Under the pieces are notes generated by a model. That model was not told the DNA's origin and ran no database searches. It was given only the letters and a program-made list of their open reading frames with translations. A DNA stretch of 64,000 nucleotides, from positions 186,001 through 250,000 of the forward strand of contig NZ_LIGE01000018.1 in assembly GCF_001297015.1 (NCBI RefSeq). Reading direction: 5' to 3'. The translations under genes and the position numbers were made by a program. Source of the DNA: Pseudomonas sp. RIT-PI-r. Lineage in GTDB: Bacteria > Pseudomonadota > Gammaproteobacteria > Pseudomonadales > Pseudomonadaceae. Of this stretch, positions 41,400 to 51,291 are shown in pieces; the stretch's first letter is position 1, and each line of letters starts with the position of its first letter.

Positions 41400-42437
41400 A
41401 TGAGCGAAGAAAAGCCCCGCAAGCGCCGTGGCGCCGGACGCGTGACCCTCAATGCGGTCGCCCGCGAGGCAGGGGTGTCAGCGATCACCGTGTCGCGGTA
41501 TTTCAATCAGCCCGAACAGGTTTCGCCCGAACGCCGCGAGCGGATTGCGGCAGTGGTGGCGGAGTTGGGTTACGTACCGAATCTGGTGGCCGGCGGGCTG
41601 GCCTCGGCACGGGGGAAAATCGTCGGCATGGTGATTCCGAACATCTCCGGGCCGATCTTCGCCAATACCATTCAAGGCTTCAGCGATACCCTCAGTCGTC
41701 ACGGTTATCAACTGTTGCTGGCGTCGAGTTACTTCAGTACTGAACAAGAAGAAAACGCCGTGCGTGCGTTTCTTGGCTGGTCGCCGGCGGCGTTGGTATT
41801 GACCAGTCATTTTCACAGCGCGGGCACGGAAAAGATGATCGCCGAGGCCGATGTGCCGGTGATCGAGACGTGGGATTACCAACCGGATCGCGAGCCGATG
41901 CAGATCGGTTTTTCGCATTTTGAAGTGGGCGTGACGGCGGCGAAATATCTGCTGGGAAAAGGCTACCGACGCATTGCCTTCGTGCAGAACAGTGCGCCGG
42001 GAGACCTCAGCGCACTGGAGCGCCGTGACGGCTATGCCGCGACCCTGCGCGAATCCGGCCTGGAGCCTTGGGTGTTCGCACCCGATGCCGATCGCGCACC
42101 GTTCGAAGCCGGCAAACAGGCGATGGATGCCCTGATGAACGCCTCACCGCGCCCCGATGCAATCATCTTCGCCAACGACAACCTCGCCGCCGGCGGCCTG
42201 CTCGCCGGGCAACGCGCAGGTATTAAAATCCCCGAAAACTGCGCCGTTCTAGGCTTCGGTGATTACCCCTTCGCCGAGATGCTTTTGCCCAGCCTGAGCA
42301 CGATCAAACCACCGGCGCTGGAGATTGGCGTGCTTGCCGCCACGCGCGTTTTGGAAAGTCTCGGGGTATTACCAAGCGACGAGGTGCAACGCCTGAACCT
42401 GCTGCAATGCCAAGTCATCGAACGCGAAAGCACCTGA
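41400..42437 (+). CDS. LacI-family transcriptional regulator
   Basis: A 345-aa LacI/GalR regulator. HTH VTLNAVAREAGVSAITVSRYF (about 15-35), then RRERIAAVVAELGYVPNLVAGG, the minor-groove hinge region, and a periplasmic-binding-protein fold with VIPNISGPIF and DAIIFANDNLAAGG. The start ATG has AAGGATCGAACC upstream; the frame is open to 41376 but that is leader. The perfect palindrome 88-101 bp upstream is its likely site. Inducer unknown; GntR-like similarity is possible. Confidence 0.9.
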   Translation: MSEEKPRKRRGAGRVTLNAVAREAGVSAITVSRYFNQPEQVSPERRERIAAVVAELGYVPNLVAGGLASARGKIVGMVIPNISGPIFANTIQGFSDTLSRHGYQLLLASSYFSTEQEENAVRAFLGWSPAALVLTSHFHSAGTEKMIAEADVPVIETWDYQPDREPMQIGFSHFEVGVTAAKYLLGKGYRRIAFVQNSAPGDLSALERRDGYAATLRESGLEPWVFAPDADRAPFEAGKQAMDALMNASPRPDAIIFANDNLAAGGLLAGQRAGIKIPENCAVLGFGDYPFAEMLLPSLSTIKPPALEIGVLAATRVLESLGVLPSDEVQRLNLLQCQVIEREST

Positions 42438-42490
42438 TGAATATGGCGGGGGCCGGGTTGGCTATGCTTTAAAGACTACCGAGGTGGCCC

Positions 42491-42570
42491 TATCGCGAGC
42501 AGGCTCACTCCTACAGGGAACGGGGTTGACCACAGAGCGCTCCACTGTAGGAGTGAGCCTGCTCGCGATA
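42491..42570. repeat. Family C REP pair, copy 4
   Basis: Arms TATCGCGAGCAGGCTCACTC and complement, downstream of the LacI-family gene. Confidence 0.92.
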
Positions 42571-42612
42571 GCGGTCTTTCAGGCAATACCCATCCACCAG
42601 ACAGAGCTCGCC

Positions 42613-42873
42613 ATGCACACCGCCATCATCATCTTCTTCGGCCTGGTCCTGCTCGCGCTGATGCTCTACATCGGCGAGCGCATCGGCTTCAGCCGGCAGA
42701 CCATGGCCTACGGCTTCGCCGCCCTGTGGCTGGCGTTGACGGTGATCAATGGTGCGGTGGGGGTGGTGCATGCCGGCCAGTCCGTGGGATCGGAACTAGC
42801 CATTGGCAGTGCGGTATTCGGCGTGCCGGTGGCGGCGATGGTGTTGTTCATGGTGCTGAGCGCCGAGTCGTAA
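42613..42873 (+). CDS. Small inner-membrane protein, unknown
   Basis: An 86-aa protein with three hydrophobic segments (about 3-20, 30-50 and 60-82). It is not of a family I recognise. The start ATG at 42613 is the first in a region with membrane composition; the open frame upstream covers the REP pair. It is convergent with the BCCT transporter gene, 24 bp apart. Confidence 0.65.
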   Translation: MHTAIIIFFGLVLLALMLYIGERIGFSRQTMAYGFAALWLALTVINGAVGVVHAGQSVGSELAIGSAVFGVPVAAMVLFMVLSAES

Positions 42874-42896
42874 ACGTCCCGGCGCCCAGCCGCCGA

Positions 42897-44897
42897 TCAA
42901 CGCACCAGATGCAGGAACTGCATGTGGCGTTCGTACTGGTCGAGGATGTCGTTGATGATCTGCTCTTTGGTGTAACCGACCAGATCGTAGTCCTGACTGC
43001 CCTCGCTCAGATGCACTTCAGCGCGGTAGTAACGGCGATTGTTGAGCTGCTTTGAACCCATACCGCCACGGGCGAAGGACGGCGTGAAGTAGCCGCGCAT
43101 CTGCACCTGATAGATGAACGGATGCGCATCACCATGGCCGATTTCGAGGCTGACGCTGTCATTCGCCGGATCCGGCTGGGTGACCACGTTCAGGCCTTTC
43201 TCGACGAACACCGCCGTCACTTCTTCAATCGCCGGGCGCACCGTGGTGTCCATGAAACGGTACACCTCGTCACGCGACGGGAAGTGCACTGCCTGGCTCA
43301 GACGCTGACGCCAGCCACCGGTGCCGCGCCGCGAACCGGAAACCGGGGCCAGCGAATGCAGTTGCGCGATCTGCTTCTGCGATTCCAGATAGAACGCCTT
43401 GTGCAGGCCCCACATCATCAGCAGCAAGATCAACGAGAACGGCAACGAGGTCAGCACTACCGCTGACTTCAGCGCATCGATGCTGCCGGAGAACAGCAGC
43501 GCACTGGTGATCAGCGCGGTCATCGCGCCCCAGAACACCCGCAGCCACTTCGGCCCGTCTTCATCGGGGTTGCCGCCCTTGGCCGACAGGGTCGAGAGCA
43601 CCACCGTGCCGGAGTCGGCCGAGGTGACGAAGAACACGAAGCTGATAAACACCGTCACGGCGATGACGGTTTTGCTCCACGGATAGGTTTCCAGCAGCAG
43701 GTAAATGCTCATCGACGGATTGTCGATGGCCGACATGCCCAGCGCGCTCATGCCGTGGTTGAGCACTTGATCCAGCGCGCTGTTGCCGAAGATCGACATC
43801 CACGCGAGGGTGAAACCGAGCGGAATCAGCAGCACGCCGAAGACGAATTCGCGGATGGTGCGGCCACGGGAAATCCGTGCGATGAACAAACCCACGAACG
43901 GCGACCATGCAATCCACCAGGCCCAGTAGAACACTGTCCATCCACCGAGCCAGTCGCTCGGTTTATCGTAGGCATAGAGGTCAAAACTCTTCATCGGCAA
44001 GGCGCCGAGGTAGTCGCCAAGGTTCTGGATCAAGGTGTTGAGCAGATGCTGGGTGGGACCTGCGAACAACACGAACAGCAACAGCGCACAGGCCAGCAGC
44101 ATGTTGATGTCGGACATCACCCGCACGCCTTTATCGACACCGGAAACGGCAACGATGATCGCCGCGCCCATCATCAGCGTGATCAGGCCGACCTGAATCC
44201 ACTGGGTGTGCGCGATGCCGAACAGGTAGTCGAGACCGGAGTTGAGGTGCAGCACACCAAAACCCATATCGGCACCCAGACCGAACACCGTGGCGATGAT
44301 GCCGAAGCCGTCGACCGCGTAACCGATCGGGCCGTTGATGCGCTTGCCAATCAGCGGATACAGCGCCGAGCGCAGGGCCAGCGGCAGGTTGTGGCGGTAA
44401 GCGAAATAGGCCAGCGCCATGCCGACGAAGGCGAACACGCCCCAGCCATGCAGGCCCCAGTGCAGAAACAGAATCTGCATGGCCTGACGCGCCGCATCCG
44501 CCGTGCCGGCCTCGCCTTGCGGCGGTTGCAGCATATGAGTCAGCGGTTCAGAGACGCAGAAGAAGAACAGCGTGATGCTGATCCCGGCGGCGAACAGCAT
44601 GCCGGCCCAGGACAGGTAACTGAATTCGGGCTCGTCGTGGTCGGCACCGAGTTTTATCTTGCCGTAGCCGGATAAGGCGGTGACCACCACGAAGACCAGA
44701 TACAGCGTCATCGCGAGCATGTAGTACCAGCCGACCGTGTTGGCCGCCCAGTTTTGCGCTTCCAGCAGCCAGGCACCTGCCTGCTCCGGCATGGCAATGA
44801 CGACGAGACCAAACAGCAGAATGACCGTCGCGGCGAAATAGAACACCGGCGGATTCATGCGTACCAGGCCGCTGGCGGGGGTGGACGATGCACTCAT
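42897..44897 (-). CDS. betT: BCCT-family choline transporter BetT
   Basis: A 666-aa betaine/choline/carnitine transporter with 12 predicted helices. The family signature is WTVFYWAWWIAWSPFVG (320-336), and a long cytoplasmic C-terminal tail (about 510-666) is typical of osmosensing BetT proteins. It imports choline by proton or sodium coupling, to be oxidised to betaine. The betABI genes are not in this window. A BetI-like palindrome lies upstream. Confidence 0.9.
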   Translation of the reverse strand: MSASSTPASGLVRMNPPVFYFAATVILLFGLVVIAMPEQAGAWLLEAQNWAANTVGWYYMLAMTLYLVFVVVTALSGYGKIKLGADHDEPEFSYLSWAGMLFAAGISITLFFFCVSEPLTHMLQPPQGEAGTADAARQAMQILFLHWGLHGWGVFAFVGMALAYFAYRHNLPLALRSALYPLIGKRINGPIGYAVDGFGIIATVFGLGADMGFGVLHLNSGLDYLFGIAHTQWIQVGLITLMMGAAIIVAVSGVDKGVRVMSDINMLLACALLLFVLFAGPTQHLLNTLIQNLGDYLGALPMKSFDLYAYDKPSDWLGGWTVFYWAWWIAWSPFVGLFIARISRGRTIREFVFGVLLIPLGFTLAWMSIFGNSALDQVLNHGMSALGMSAIDNPSMSIYLLLETYPWSKTVIAVTVFISFVFFVTSADSGTVVLSTLSAKGGNPDEDGPKWLRVFWGAMTALITSALLFSGSIDALKSAVVLTSLPFSLILLLMMWGLHKAFYLESQKQIAQLHSLAPVSGSRRGTGGWRQRLSQAVHFPSRDEVYRFMDTTVRPAIEEVTAVFVEKGLNVVTQPDPANDSVSLEIGHGDAHPFIYQVQMRGYFTPSFARGGMGSKQLNNRRYYRAEVHLSEGSQDYDLVGYTKEQIINDILDQYERHMQFLHLVR

Positions 44898-44989
44898 GAA
44901 ACGTGCACCTCGAGGGGTTGAATCGTGGCTGAAATGATCGGACTCAGCAAAGGCAAGCCTCCTGTTGTGAGCGGGCAGCGAACCACCGG

Positions 44990-45017
44990 TTTAACTTGAA
45001 TGAACGTTCAAGTTAAA
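44990..45017. promoter_or_regulatory. BetI-like operator upstream of betT
   Basis: An inverted repeat with perfect 11-bp arms TTTAACTTGAA and TTCAAGTTAAA around TGAACG. The central TGAACGTTCA is itself a palindrome and matches the TTGAACGTTCAA-type core of BetI operators. It lies 93 bp upstream of the betT start, in a 331-bp gap that otherwise holds a family B repeat. Confidence 0.7.
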
Positions 45018-45142
45018 CATGGATAGGGTGGTAAGGACTAATCGCAGGGCTCGACGGTAGTTTTCCTACAGTAGCCCAAGGAGGTGTATGACGCGGGTTT
45101 GGAGGAATTCGTTCAACAGCAACATGGCCTTATGCCCATACC

Positions 45143-45221
45143 TGTAGGAGCTGCCGAAGGCTGCGATCTTTTGCTGTGGTTTTTGTAGATCAAAAGATCG
45201 CAGCCTTCGGCAGCTCCTACA
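45143..45221. repeat. Family B hairpin repeat, copy 5
   Basis: Inverted repeat TGTAGGAGCTGCCGAAGGCT and complement, between betT and epsC, both on the minus strand. The loop has GCTGTGGTTTTTG rather than the usual GATCTTGT. Confidence 0.92.
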
Positions 45222-45228
45222 TGGGATC

Positions 45229-46155
45229 TTACTTTTGCGTGCCGTCATCGTGCTGCAAGTTGGCCTGGGTCAGATTGCACCCCGCCGGCACGCTGCGCGT
45301 CAGCCACACATTGCCGCCAATGGTCGAACCCTTACCGATGGTGATGCGTCCGAGAATCGTCGCCCCGGCGTAAATCACCACATCATCTTCCACGATCGGA
45401 TGACGCGGATGGCCCTTCTGCAACTGGCCGTCTTCGTCCGCCGGGAAGCGTTTGGCGCCCAACGTCACCGCCTGATAAATCCGCACCCGCTCGCCAATGA
45501 TCGCGGTTTCACCAATCACCACACCGGTACCGTGATCGATAAAGAAGCTACGGCCGATCTGCGCCCCCGGGTGAATATCGATGCCCGTCGCCGAATGGGC
45601 GATTTCCGCACTGATCCGCGCCAGCAACGGCAAACCGGCGCGATACAAATGGTGCGCCAGACGATGGTGAATCACCGCCAGAATCCCCGGGTAGCACAGC
45701 AGCACTTCATCGACACTGCGCGCCGCCGGATCACCGTGATAGGCCGCCAGCACATCGGTGTCGAGCAGCGTGCGCAGGCTCGGCAAGGCCAAGGCAAAAT
45801 CCTGCACGATCTGAATTGCACGGGCCTCGACTTCAGTATCGGCCTGCGCGCTGTGGCGGGCGACGTAACGCAACTCTAGTCGAGTCTGTGCCAATAAGGC
45901 ATTCAGTGCGACATCAAGCGTGTGGCCGACGTAAAAGTCTTCACTCTCTTCACGCAGATCCACCGGGCCCAGGCGCATCGGGAACAACGCACCACACAGC
46001 GCCTCGAGAATCTCCGCCATCGCCGCCCGCGAGGGCAACTCGCGCCCGCCCTGCTCGCCGGAGGCCCGGCCGTTCTGTGCCCGCCACTGATCCCGCGCGC
46101 TGCGCAGTTGACTGACGATGGTCTGCAATTGCCAATGGCTGGAACGCTCGCTCAC
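45229..46155 (-). CDS. epsC: Serine O-acetyltransferase EpsC/CysE type
   Basis: A 308-aa serine acetyltransferase that makes O-acetylserine for cysteine synthesis. The C-terminal half contains the hexapeptide left-handed beta-helix: [31 protein letters not shown] and [16 protein letters not shown], with catalytic His in DHGTG. The longer N-terminal domain puts it with EpsC-type proteins. It is divergent from the D-cysteine desulfhydrase gene across 190 bp, placing cysteine synthesis and degradation side by side. Confidence 0.93.
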   Translation of the reverse strand: MSERSSHWQLQTIVSQLRSARDQWRAQNGRASGEQGGRELPSRAAMAEILEALCGALFPMRLGPVDLREESEDFYVGHTLDVALNALLAQTRLELRYVARHSAQADTEVEARAIQIVQDFALALPSLRTLLDTDVLAAYHGDPAARSVDEVLLCYPGILAVIHHRLAHHLYRAGLPLLARISAEIAHSATGIDIHPGAQIGRSFFIDHGTGVVIGETAIIGERVRIYQAVTLGAKRFPADEDGQLQKGHPRHPIVEDDVVIYAGATILGRITIGKGSTIGGNVWLTRSVPAGCNLTQANLQHDDGTQK

Positions 46156-46345
46156 GGTAAAGACTCCTCACGGGCGGCCGGACTGTCTGGCCGCGTCAAC
46201 GGCGCCTACTTTACGGCAAGGTCGCGAAGGCGAATTAAGAACCGATAGTGCTGGGCTCAGTCGATTTGGCTATAAGCGCTTGACGGTTGCCCCTGCAAAA
46301 GCACGTGCCTATAGTCCTTTCATCTTTCTCCGCCAGTACGGACTC

Positions 46346-47338
46346 ATGATCAAACAACAGCTGGAACGCTTTAACCGTCTCGACCTGCTCGGTCACTCCA
46401 CGCCGCTGGAAAAACTCGAACGCCTGTCCACCTGGCTCGGCCGCGAGGTGTACATCAAACGCGATGACCTGACGCCTCTGGCCATGGGCGGCAACAAGTT
46501 GCGCAAACTCGAATACCTCGGCGCCGATGCCCTCGCGCAAGGCGCCGACACGCTGATCACCGCCGGCGCGCTGCAATCGAACCACGTTCGCCAGACCGCC
46601 GCACTCGCCGCCAAACTCGGTCTTGGCTGCGTGGCCCTGCTGGAAAATCCCCTGGGCACCGACGACAGCGACTACACCGGCAACGGCAACCGTCTGCTGC
46701 TGGATCTGTTCGACACCAAGGTCGAGCTGGTCGACAACCTCGACAACGCTGACGAACAATTGGCCGCCCTCGCCGTGCGGCTGCGCAGTAACGGCAAGAA
46801 GCCGTATCTGGTGCCGATCGGCGGCTCGAATGCGCTCGGTGCTCTGGGCTACGTGCGTGCCGGCCTGGAACTGGCCGAGCAGATCAAGGACACCGGACTC
46901 GATTTCGCTGCAGTGGTATTGGCCTCCGGCAGCGCCGGGACGCACAGCGGTCTGGCGTTGGCGCTGAGCGAAGTGTTGCCGCGATTGCCGGTGATCGGCG
47001 TGACGGTTTCGCGCAGTGAAGAAGATCAGCGGCCTAAGGTGCAGGGGCTGGCCGAACGTACGGCGGATCTGCTTGGCGTCGAGCTGCCGGCCAGCTTCAA
47101 GGTCGAGTTGTGGGACGAATATTTCGGCCCGCGTTATGGCGAACCGAATGCCGGAACGTTGGCTGCAGTGAAATTGCTGGCCAGTCAGGAAGCGGTACTG
47201 CTGGACCCGGTTTACACCGGCAAGGCGATGGCGGGGTTGCTCGATGGCATCGGGCGTCAGCGTTTTGATGAAGGGCCGATCATCTTCCTGCATACCGGTG
47301 GGGCGCCGGCTTTGTTTGCTTACAAGGATTTCCTGTAG
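46346..47338 (+). CDS. dcyD: D-cysteine desulfhydrase
   Basis: A 330-aa PLP enzyme that breaks D-cysteine to pyruvate, H2S and ammonia. The PLP lysine is Lys51 in [11 protein letters not shown], and the phosphate-binding site is in [10 protein letters not shown]. It precedes the tcyJ-tcyL-tcyN cystine transporter on the same strand, as in other Pseudomonas, although a repeat and a 310-bp gap intervene. Start ATG at 46346; the open frame upstream to 46118 overlaps the promoter region. Confidence 0.93.
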   Translation: MIKQQLERFNRLDLLGHSTPLEKLERLSTWLGREVYIKRDDLTPLAMGGNKLRKLEYLGADALAQGADTLITAGALQSNHVRQTAALAAKLGLGCVALLENPLGTDDSDYTGNGNRLLLDLFDTKVELVDNLDNADEQLAALAVRLRSNGKKPYLVPIGGSNALGALGYVRAGLELAEQIKDTGLDFAAVVLASGSAGTHSGLALALSEVLPRLPVIGVTVSRSEEDQRPKVQGLAERTADLLGVELPASFKVELWDEYFGPRYGEPNAGTLAAVKLLASQEAVLLDPVYTGKAMAGLLDGIGRQRFDEGPIIFLHTGGAPALFAYKDFL

Positions 47339-47341
47339 CGA

Positions 47342-47453
47342 GATCGTTCCCACGCTCTGCGTGGGAATGCAGCCGTGGACGCTCCGCGTCCCCTTGAGCG
47401 CTGGAACGCGGAGCGTCCCTAGAGTCATTCCCACGCAGAGCGTGGGAACGATC
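47342..47453. repeat. Family D long inverted repeat
   Basis: A 112-bp element in the dcyD-tcyJ gap with 28-bp perfect arms beginning GATCGTTCCCACGCTCTGCG, and an inner inverted pair GACGCTCCGCGTCC/GGAACGCGGAGCGTCC. Only one copy is in this window. The sequence is of the common Pseudomonas REP-like type. Confidence 0.9.
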
Positions 47454-47648
47454 CTCATATTCCAATAAAGAATATCATTTTCAATATTAAGTATTTTCAA
47501 GTCTAAAACAGACATCTTATAGTCTCGCCGCAGGCGAATTTCGCGCAAGACGCATAAGCTGCTTTAGGGCACGATAACGCAGGCGCACGAATCACCCATT
47601 CGCCAACTTTCCTTTAGCGTCTTCCATAAGAAAACACAGGGGCTCGTC
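47454..47648 (+). promoter_or_regulatory. tcyJ upstream AT-rich region
   Basis: The rest of the 310-bp gap. It is AT-rich (AATATCATTTTCAATATTAAG at 47471-47491), which may be a CysB- or other LysR-type site. No certain promoter was assigned. The tcyJ ATG has no strong Shine-Dalgarno other than GGGGCTCGTC. Confidence 0.35.
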
Positions 47649-48449
47649 ATGAATTTTTCCGCACTACGTCGCAATCTGCTGGTGGGTTCGCTGGGCCTGG
47701 CGCTGAGCGCCGGCCTGATCGGCCAGGCAGTAGCCGGTGAGCAGCTGCAACAGATCAAGGACAAGGGCGTTATCAACGTCGGCCTGGAAGGCACTTATCC
47801 TCCGTTCAGCTTCGTCGATGCCGACGGCAAACTGTCCGGTTTCGAAGTAGAACTCTCCGAAGCGCTGGCACAAAAACTCGGCGTCAAAGCCAAGGTTCAG
47901 CCAACCAAGTGGGACGGTATTCTCGCGGCGCTGGAATCCAAGCGTCTGGATGTCGTAGTCAATCAAGTGACCATCTCCGACGAGCGCAAAAAGAAGTATG
48001 ACTTCTCCGAGCCGTACACCGTTTCCGGTATTCAGGCGCTGGTGCTGAAGAGCAAAGAAGCGGCGCTGAACATCAAGACCGCCAATGACCTGTCCGGCAA
48101 GAAAGTCGGTGTGGGCCTGGGCACCAACTACGAGCAGTGGGTCCGCGCCAACGTGCCGGGCGCTGACGTGCGCACCTACGATGATGATCCGACCAAGTTC
48201 GCCGACCTCAACAACGGCCGCACCGACGCCATTCTGATCGACCGTCTGGCCGCACTGGAATACGCCAAGAAAGCGCCGAAAACCGTCGCTGCCGGTGAAG
48301 CTTTCTCCCGTCAGGAAGCCGGTGTTGCCCTGCGCAAAGGCGAGCCTGAACTGCTGGCCGCCGTGAACAAGGCCCTCGACGAACTGCGTGCCGACGGCAC
48401 CCTGAAGAAGCTGTCCGAGAAGTACTTCAACGCTGACGTCACTCAATAA
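47649..48449 (+). CDS. tcyJ: Cystine ABC transporter substrate-binding protein
   Basis: A 266-aa periplasmic amino-acid-binding protein (FliY/TcyJ type). The signal peptide covers about 1-27 (cleavage after AVAG). The ligand-binding body starts LQQIKDKGVINVGLEGTYPPFSF. First gene of the tcyJLN transporter; its stop overlaps the permease ATG by one base (TAATG). Binds cystine in the periplasm. Confidence 0.92.
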   Translation: MNFSALRRNLLVGSLGLALSAGLIGQAVAGEQLQQIKDKGVINVGLEGTYPPFSFVDADGKLSGFEVELSEALAQKLGVKAKVQPTKWDGILAALESKRLDVVVNQVTISDERKKKYDFSEPYTVSGIQALVLKSKEAALNIKTANDLSGKKVGVGLGTNYEQWVRANVPGADVRTYDDDPTKFADLNNGRTDAILIDRLAALEYAKKAPKTVAAGEAFSRQEAGVALRKGEPELLAAVNKALDELRADGTLKKLSEKYFNADVTQ

Positions 48450-49114
48450 TGGAAGAAGCTTTCCAACTCGCACTGGACTCCGCGCCCTTCCTGCTCAAGG
48501 GCGCGTATTACACGGTAATCCTCAGCCTCGGCGGAATGTTCTTCGGTTTGCTGCTGGGCTTCGGCCTGGCACTGATGCGCCTGTCGCGTTTCAAATCGGT
48601 GAGCTGGCTGGCGCGCATCTACGTGTCGTTCTTTCGCGGCACGCCATTGCTGGTGCAACTGTTCGTGATCTATTACGGCTTGCCGCAATTGGGTCTCGAA
48701 CTGGATCCGCTGCCGGCGGCACTGATCGGCTTTTCGCTGAACATGGCCGCGTACGCCTGTGAAATCCTCCGTGCCGCGATCGGTTCGATCGAACGTGGCC
48801 AGTGGGAAGCCGCTGCGAGCATCGGCATGACCCGCGCGCAAACCCTGCGCCGGGCCATTCTGCCGCAAGCAATGCGCACGGCCTTGCCGCCGCTGGGTAA
48901 CAGCTTCATTTCACTGGTCAAGGACACGGCACTGGCCGCCACCATTCAGGTACCGGAGCTGTTCCGTCAGGCACAGTTGATTACCGCCCGGACTTTCGAA
49001 GTCTTCACCATGTATCTTGCCGCCGCGCTGATCTACTGGATTCTGGCCACAGTGCTTTCGCACTTCCAGAACAAGTTGGAAGAGCGGGTCAATCGGCACG
49101 ACCAGGAGTCCTGA
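48449..49114 (+). CDS. tcyL: Cystine ABC transporter permease
   Basis: A 221-aa polar amino-acid permease with about four to five helices and the EAA coupling motif [39 protein letters not shown] is also typical of this group. Coupled to tcyJ by TAATG and two bases before tcyN. Confidence 0.92.
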   Translation: MEEAFQLALDSAPFLLKGAYYTVILSLGGMFFGLLLGFGLALMRLSRFKSVSWLARIYVSFFRGTPLLVQLFVIYYGLPQLGLELDPLPAALIGFSLNMAAYACEILRAAIGSIERGQWEAAASIGMTRAQTLRRAILPQAMRTALPPLGNSFISLVKDTALAATIQVPELFRQAQLITARTFEVFTMYLAAALIYWILATVLSHFQNKLEERVNRHDQES

Positions 49115-49116
49115 CG

Positions 49117-49866
49117 ATGATTGTCGTGGAAAAACTGACCAAGCAATTCAAGGGTCAGGTCGTGCTCAACGGCATCGACCTCGAGGTCAAGGAAGGCGAG
49201 GTCGTCGCGATCATCGGCCCCAGCGGTTCGGGGAAAACGACGTTCCTGCGTTGCCTTAACTTTCTTGAACAACCCACCAGCGGCCGGATCAAGGTCGGCG
49301 ATATCGAGATTGATACCAGCCGCCCGCTGAACCAGCAGCAAGCGTTGGTGCGCAACCTGCGCCAGCACGTGGGCTTCGTGTTTCAGAACTTCAACCTGTT
49401 CCCCCACCGCACTGCGCTGGAAAACGTCATCGAAGGCCCGATCGTGGTCAAGAAAATGCCGCGCGACGCCGCCGTTGCCCTGGGCAAGAAGCTCATGGCC
49501 AAAGTCGGTCTGGCGGGCAAGGAGGACGCTTATCCGCGTCGTCTGTCCGGCGGCCAGCAACAGCGCGTGGCGATTGCCCGGGCGCTGGCGATGGAGCCGG
49601 AAGTGATCCTGTTCGACGAGCCGACCTCGGCCCTCGACCCGGAACTGGTGGGTGAAGTGCTGGCGACCATTCGTGGTCTCGCCGAAGAAAAACGCACCAT
49701 GGTCATCGTCACCCACGAAATGGGGTTTGCCCGCGATGTGGCCAACCGTGTGGTGTTTTTCGACAAGGGTGTGATCGTTGAACAGGGTGAAGCCAAAGCG
49801 TTGTTTGCCAACCCGAAAGAAGAACGCACTAAACAGTTTCTCAGCAAGTTCCTGAATCACGCTTGA
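49117..49866 (+). CDS. tcyN: Cystine ABC transporter ATP-binding protein
   Basis: A 249-aa ABC ATPase of the polar amino-acid type. Walker [10 protein letters not shown] (34-42), signature LSGGQQQR and Walker [18 protein letters not shown] are present. Last gene of tcyJLN; imports cystine together with TcyJ and TcyL. Confidence 0.93.
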   Translation: MIVVEKLTKQFKGQVVLNGIDLEVKEGEVVAIIGPSGSGKTTFLRCLNFLEQPTSGRIKVGDIEIDTSRPLNQQQALVRNLRQHVGFVFQNFNLFPHRTALENVIEGPIVVKKMPRDAAVALGKKLMAKVGLAGKEDAYPRRLSGGQQQRVAIARALAMEPEVILFDEPTSALDPELVGEVLATIRGLAEEKRTMVIVTHEMGFARDVANRVVFFDKGVIVEQGEAKALFANPKEERTKQFLSKFLNHA

Positions 49867-50332
49867 GAATCTTGATGCACCAAACGTCAACTTCCACGGA
49901 TGGAAGTTACGTTATCCCGCCTGAACGACCCGCTTGAGCAAATACTAATCAAACATGTTCCATCCAGAACATATATATCTCCTGCAACAGATAAACCGTG
50001 CTGTAAAACTGTCGTCACCCAAAGACTGGGTGCTGATAGCGGCTTATCGAAACGGCTGAAAACCACTGAGATTCGTAGCTCTATTCGCTAATAGACCTAG
50101 GCATTCGGCCTCGTCAATGTAGGACACTTCTGATTAATACGTAATTCACGGATTAACTAAGTACGTCTATTGACACTCATTGCCGCACACTCTTATCTAG
50201 TCGCCAACCGGCGCTACTTAGTTCAATCAACGCATATTCAACCTTGATGAAAGTTCTCGGCTGTGTTGCCTGTTGATTCACGCCTTTGTTCTTCAGAAAC
50301 GGACTTCGTTGCAAGCTCAAGGAGAGAAATCG
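49867..50332 (+). promoter_or_regulatory. Gap with hairpin and sigma70-like promoter
   Basis: A 466-bp non-coding stretch. The hairpin AACTTCC (49889-49895)/GGAAGTT (49902-49908) lies after tcyN but lacks a T-run. A good sigma70-like promoter is TTGACA (50170-50175), 18-bp spacer, TATCTA (50194-50199), about 133 bp upstream of the next gene. Short frames in this gap have no coding character. Confidence 0.55.
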
Positions 50333-51094
50333 ATGACTCACACTTCGCACACCCCCGAACTGGCAGCGCCAATCCTGGCGCCCGCGCAAAAAGCCGGCAT
50401 CAATCTGGCCGCTGCTGCCCATCTTTCGGTCGACGTGGCGCCCTATCCCGATATGGATTGTGGGGACCTGATCGAACTGTTCTGGAACAAATGCTATGTC
50501 GCATCAAAGGTTCTGACCGTCGAGGATATCGGCGCCGCAGTCAGCCTGCGAGTGCCGGAAAGCTTCATTGCCAGCGGCACTGCCCGCATCCACTATCGGG
50601 TCATGCAGGTTGGCCAGGGTCAGGCGCTGTCGGCAGCCACCCGGGTGCAAGTCAAACTCGATTGTCCCGGTGGCCAGCCATCGGCACTGTGCGGTGATGA
50701 AAACCAGCAACTGCAAGCCGTCACGATCCCCGACACCATCCGCCGTCAGGGGGTTAATCCGAACCAGATCAAACGCGGCGTACCGCTGACCATCGAGCCT
50801 TACATAAACATGGCCGAGGACGATGAAATCACCTTGCGCTGGGGCGATGTGCGCATGGACCTGATACCGGTCACGGCAGCGGATGTCGGCTTGCCGATTC
50901 AGGTCTGGGTGCCGCCGGCGGTCATCGTCGAAGCCGGGGAAGATCTGCGCCTCGACGTGACGTACTGCGTCATCGACCGCGTTGGCAACAACTCGCGCTG
51001 GGCGCCACCGCGTACGTTGAAGATCGGCTGTGTAAACCCTTACCTGAAGGTGCCGCTGAGGCCCATCCTCAAAGCCGCCGAGCCACGCGACTGA
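50333..51094 (+). CDS. Beta-rich protein of unknown function
   Basis: A 253-aa protein from the ATG at 50333, which has a strong AAGGAGAGAAATCG ribosome site. No signal peptide or membrane helix is evident. It looks like two related beta-sandwich segments: one around LFWNKCYVASKVLTVEDIGAAVSLRVPES, the second around LRWGDVRMDLIPVTAADVGLPIQVWVPPA, both followed by similar strands (IHYRVMQVG; LDVTYCVIDRVG). Not a family I recognise. It lies alone between the cystine transporter and the sfnB operon. Confidence 0.7.
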   Translation: MTHTSHTPELAAPILAPAQKAGINLAAAAHLSVDVAPYPDMDCGDLIELFWNKCYVASKVLTVEDIGAAVSLRVPESFIASGTARIHYRVMQVGQGQALSAATRVQVKLDCPGGQPSALCGDENQQLQAVTIPDTIRRQGVNPNQIKRGVPLTIEPYINMAEDDEITLRWGDVRMDLIPVTAADVGLPIQVWVPPAVIVEAGEDLRLDVTYCVIDRVGNNSRWAPPRTLKIGCVNPYLKVPLRPILKAAEPRD

Positions 51095-51111
51095 GTAAAC
51101 GCCAATCCCCC

Positions 51112-51229
51112 GTGGCGAGGGGGCTTGCCCCGTTGGACAGCGAAGCTACCCCGGCATCTACAACTCTACCGAGTGGCAGGATTCGCGCCCGCTGCGCAGC
51201 GGAACGGGGTGAAAGCCCACTCGCCACAA
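51112..51229. repeat. Family E REP-like repeat
   Basis: GTGGCGAGGGGGCTTGCCCC at one end and an imperfect complement (GGGGTGAAAGCCCACTCGCCAC) at the other, in the gap before sfnB. Only one copy occurs in the window, but it is of the common Pseudomonas type. Confidence 0.7.
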
Positions 51230-51291
51230 AGGATCATTTAAACCGATACCCATTGTTAACCAACCCGACCATCCCCCCTTCTATGCATATT

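Noticed and set aside
47466-47492. Possible Fur box before tcyJ
   Set aside because: AT-rich with GATATTC-like parts but matches the consensus poorly; sulfur control is more plausible.
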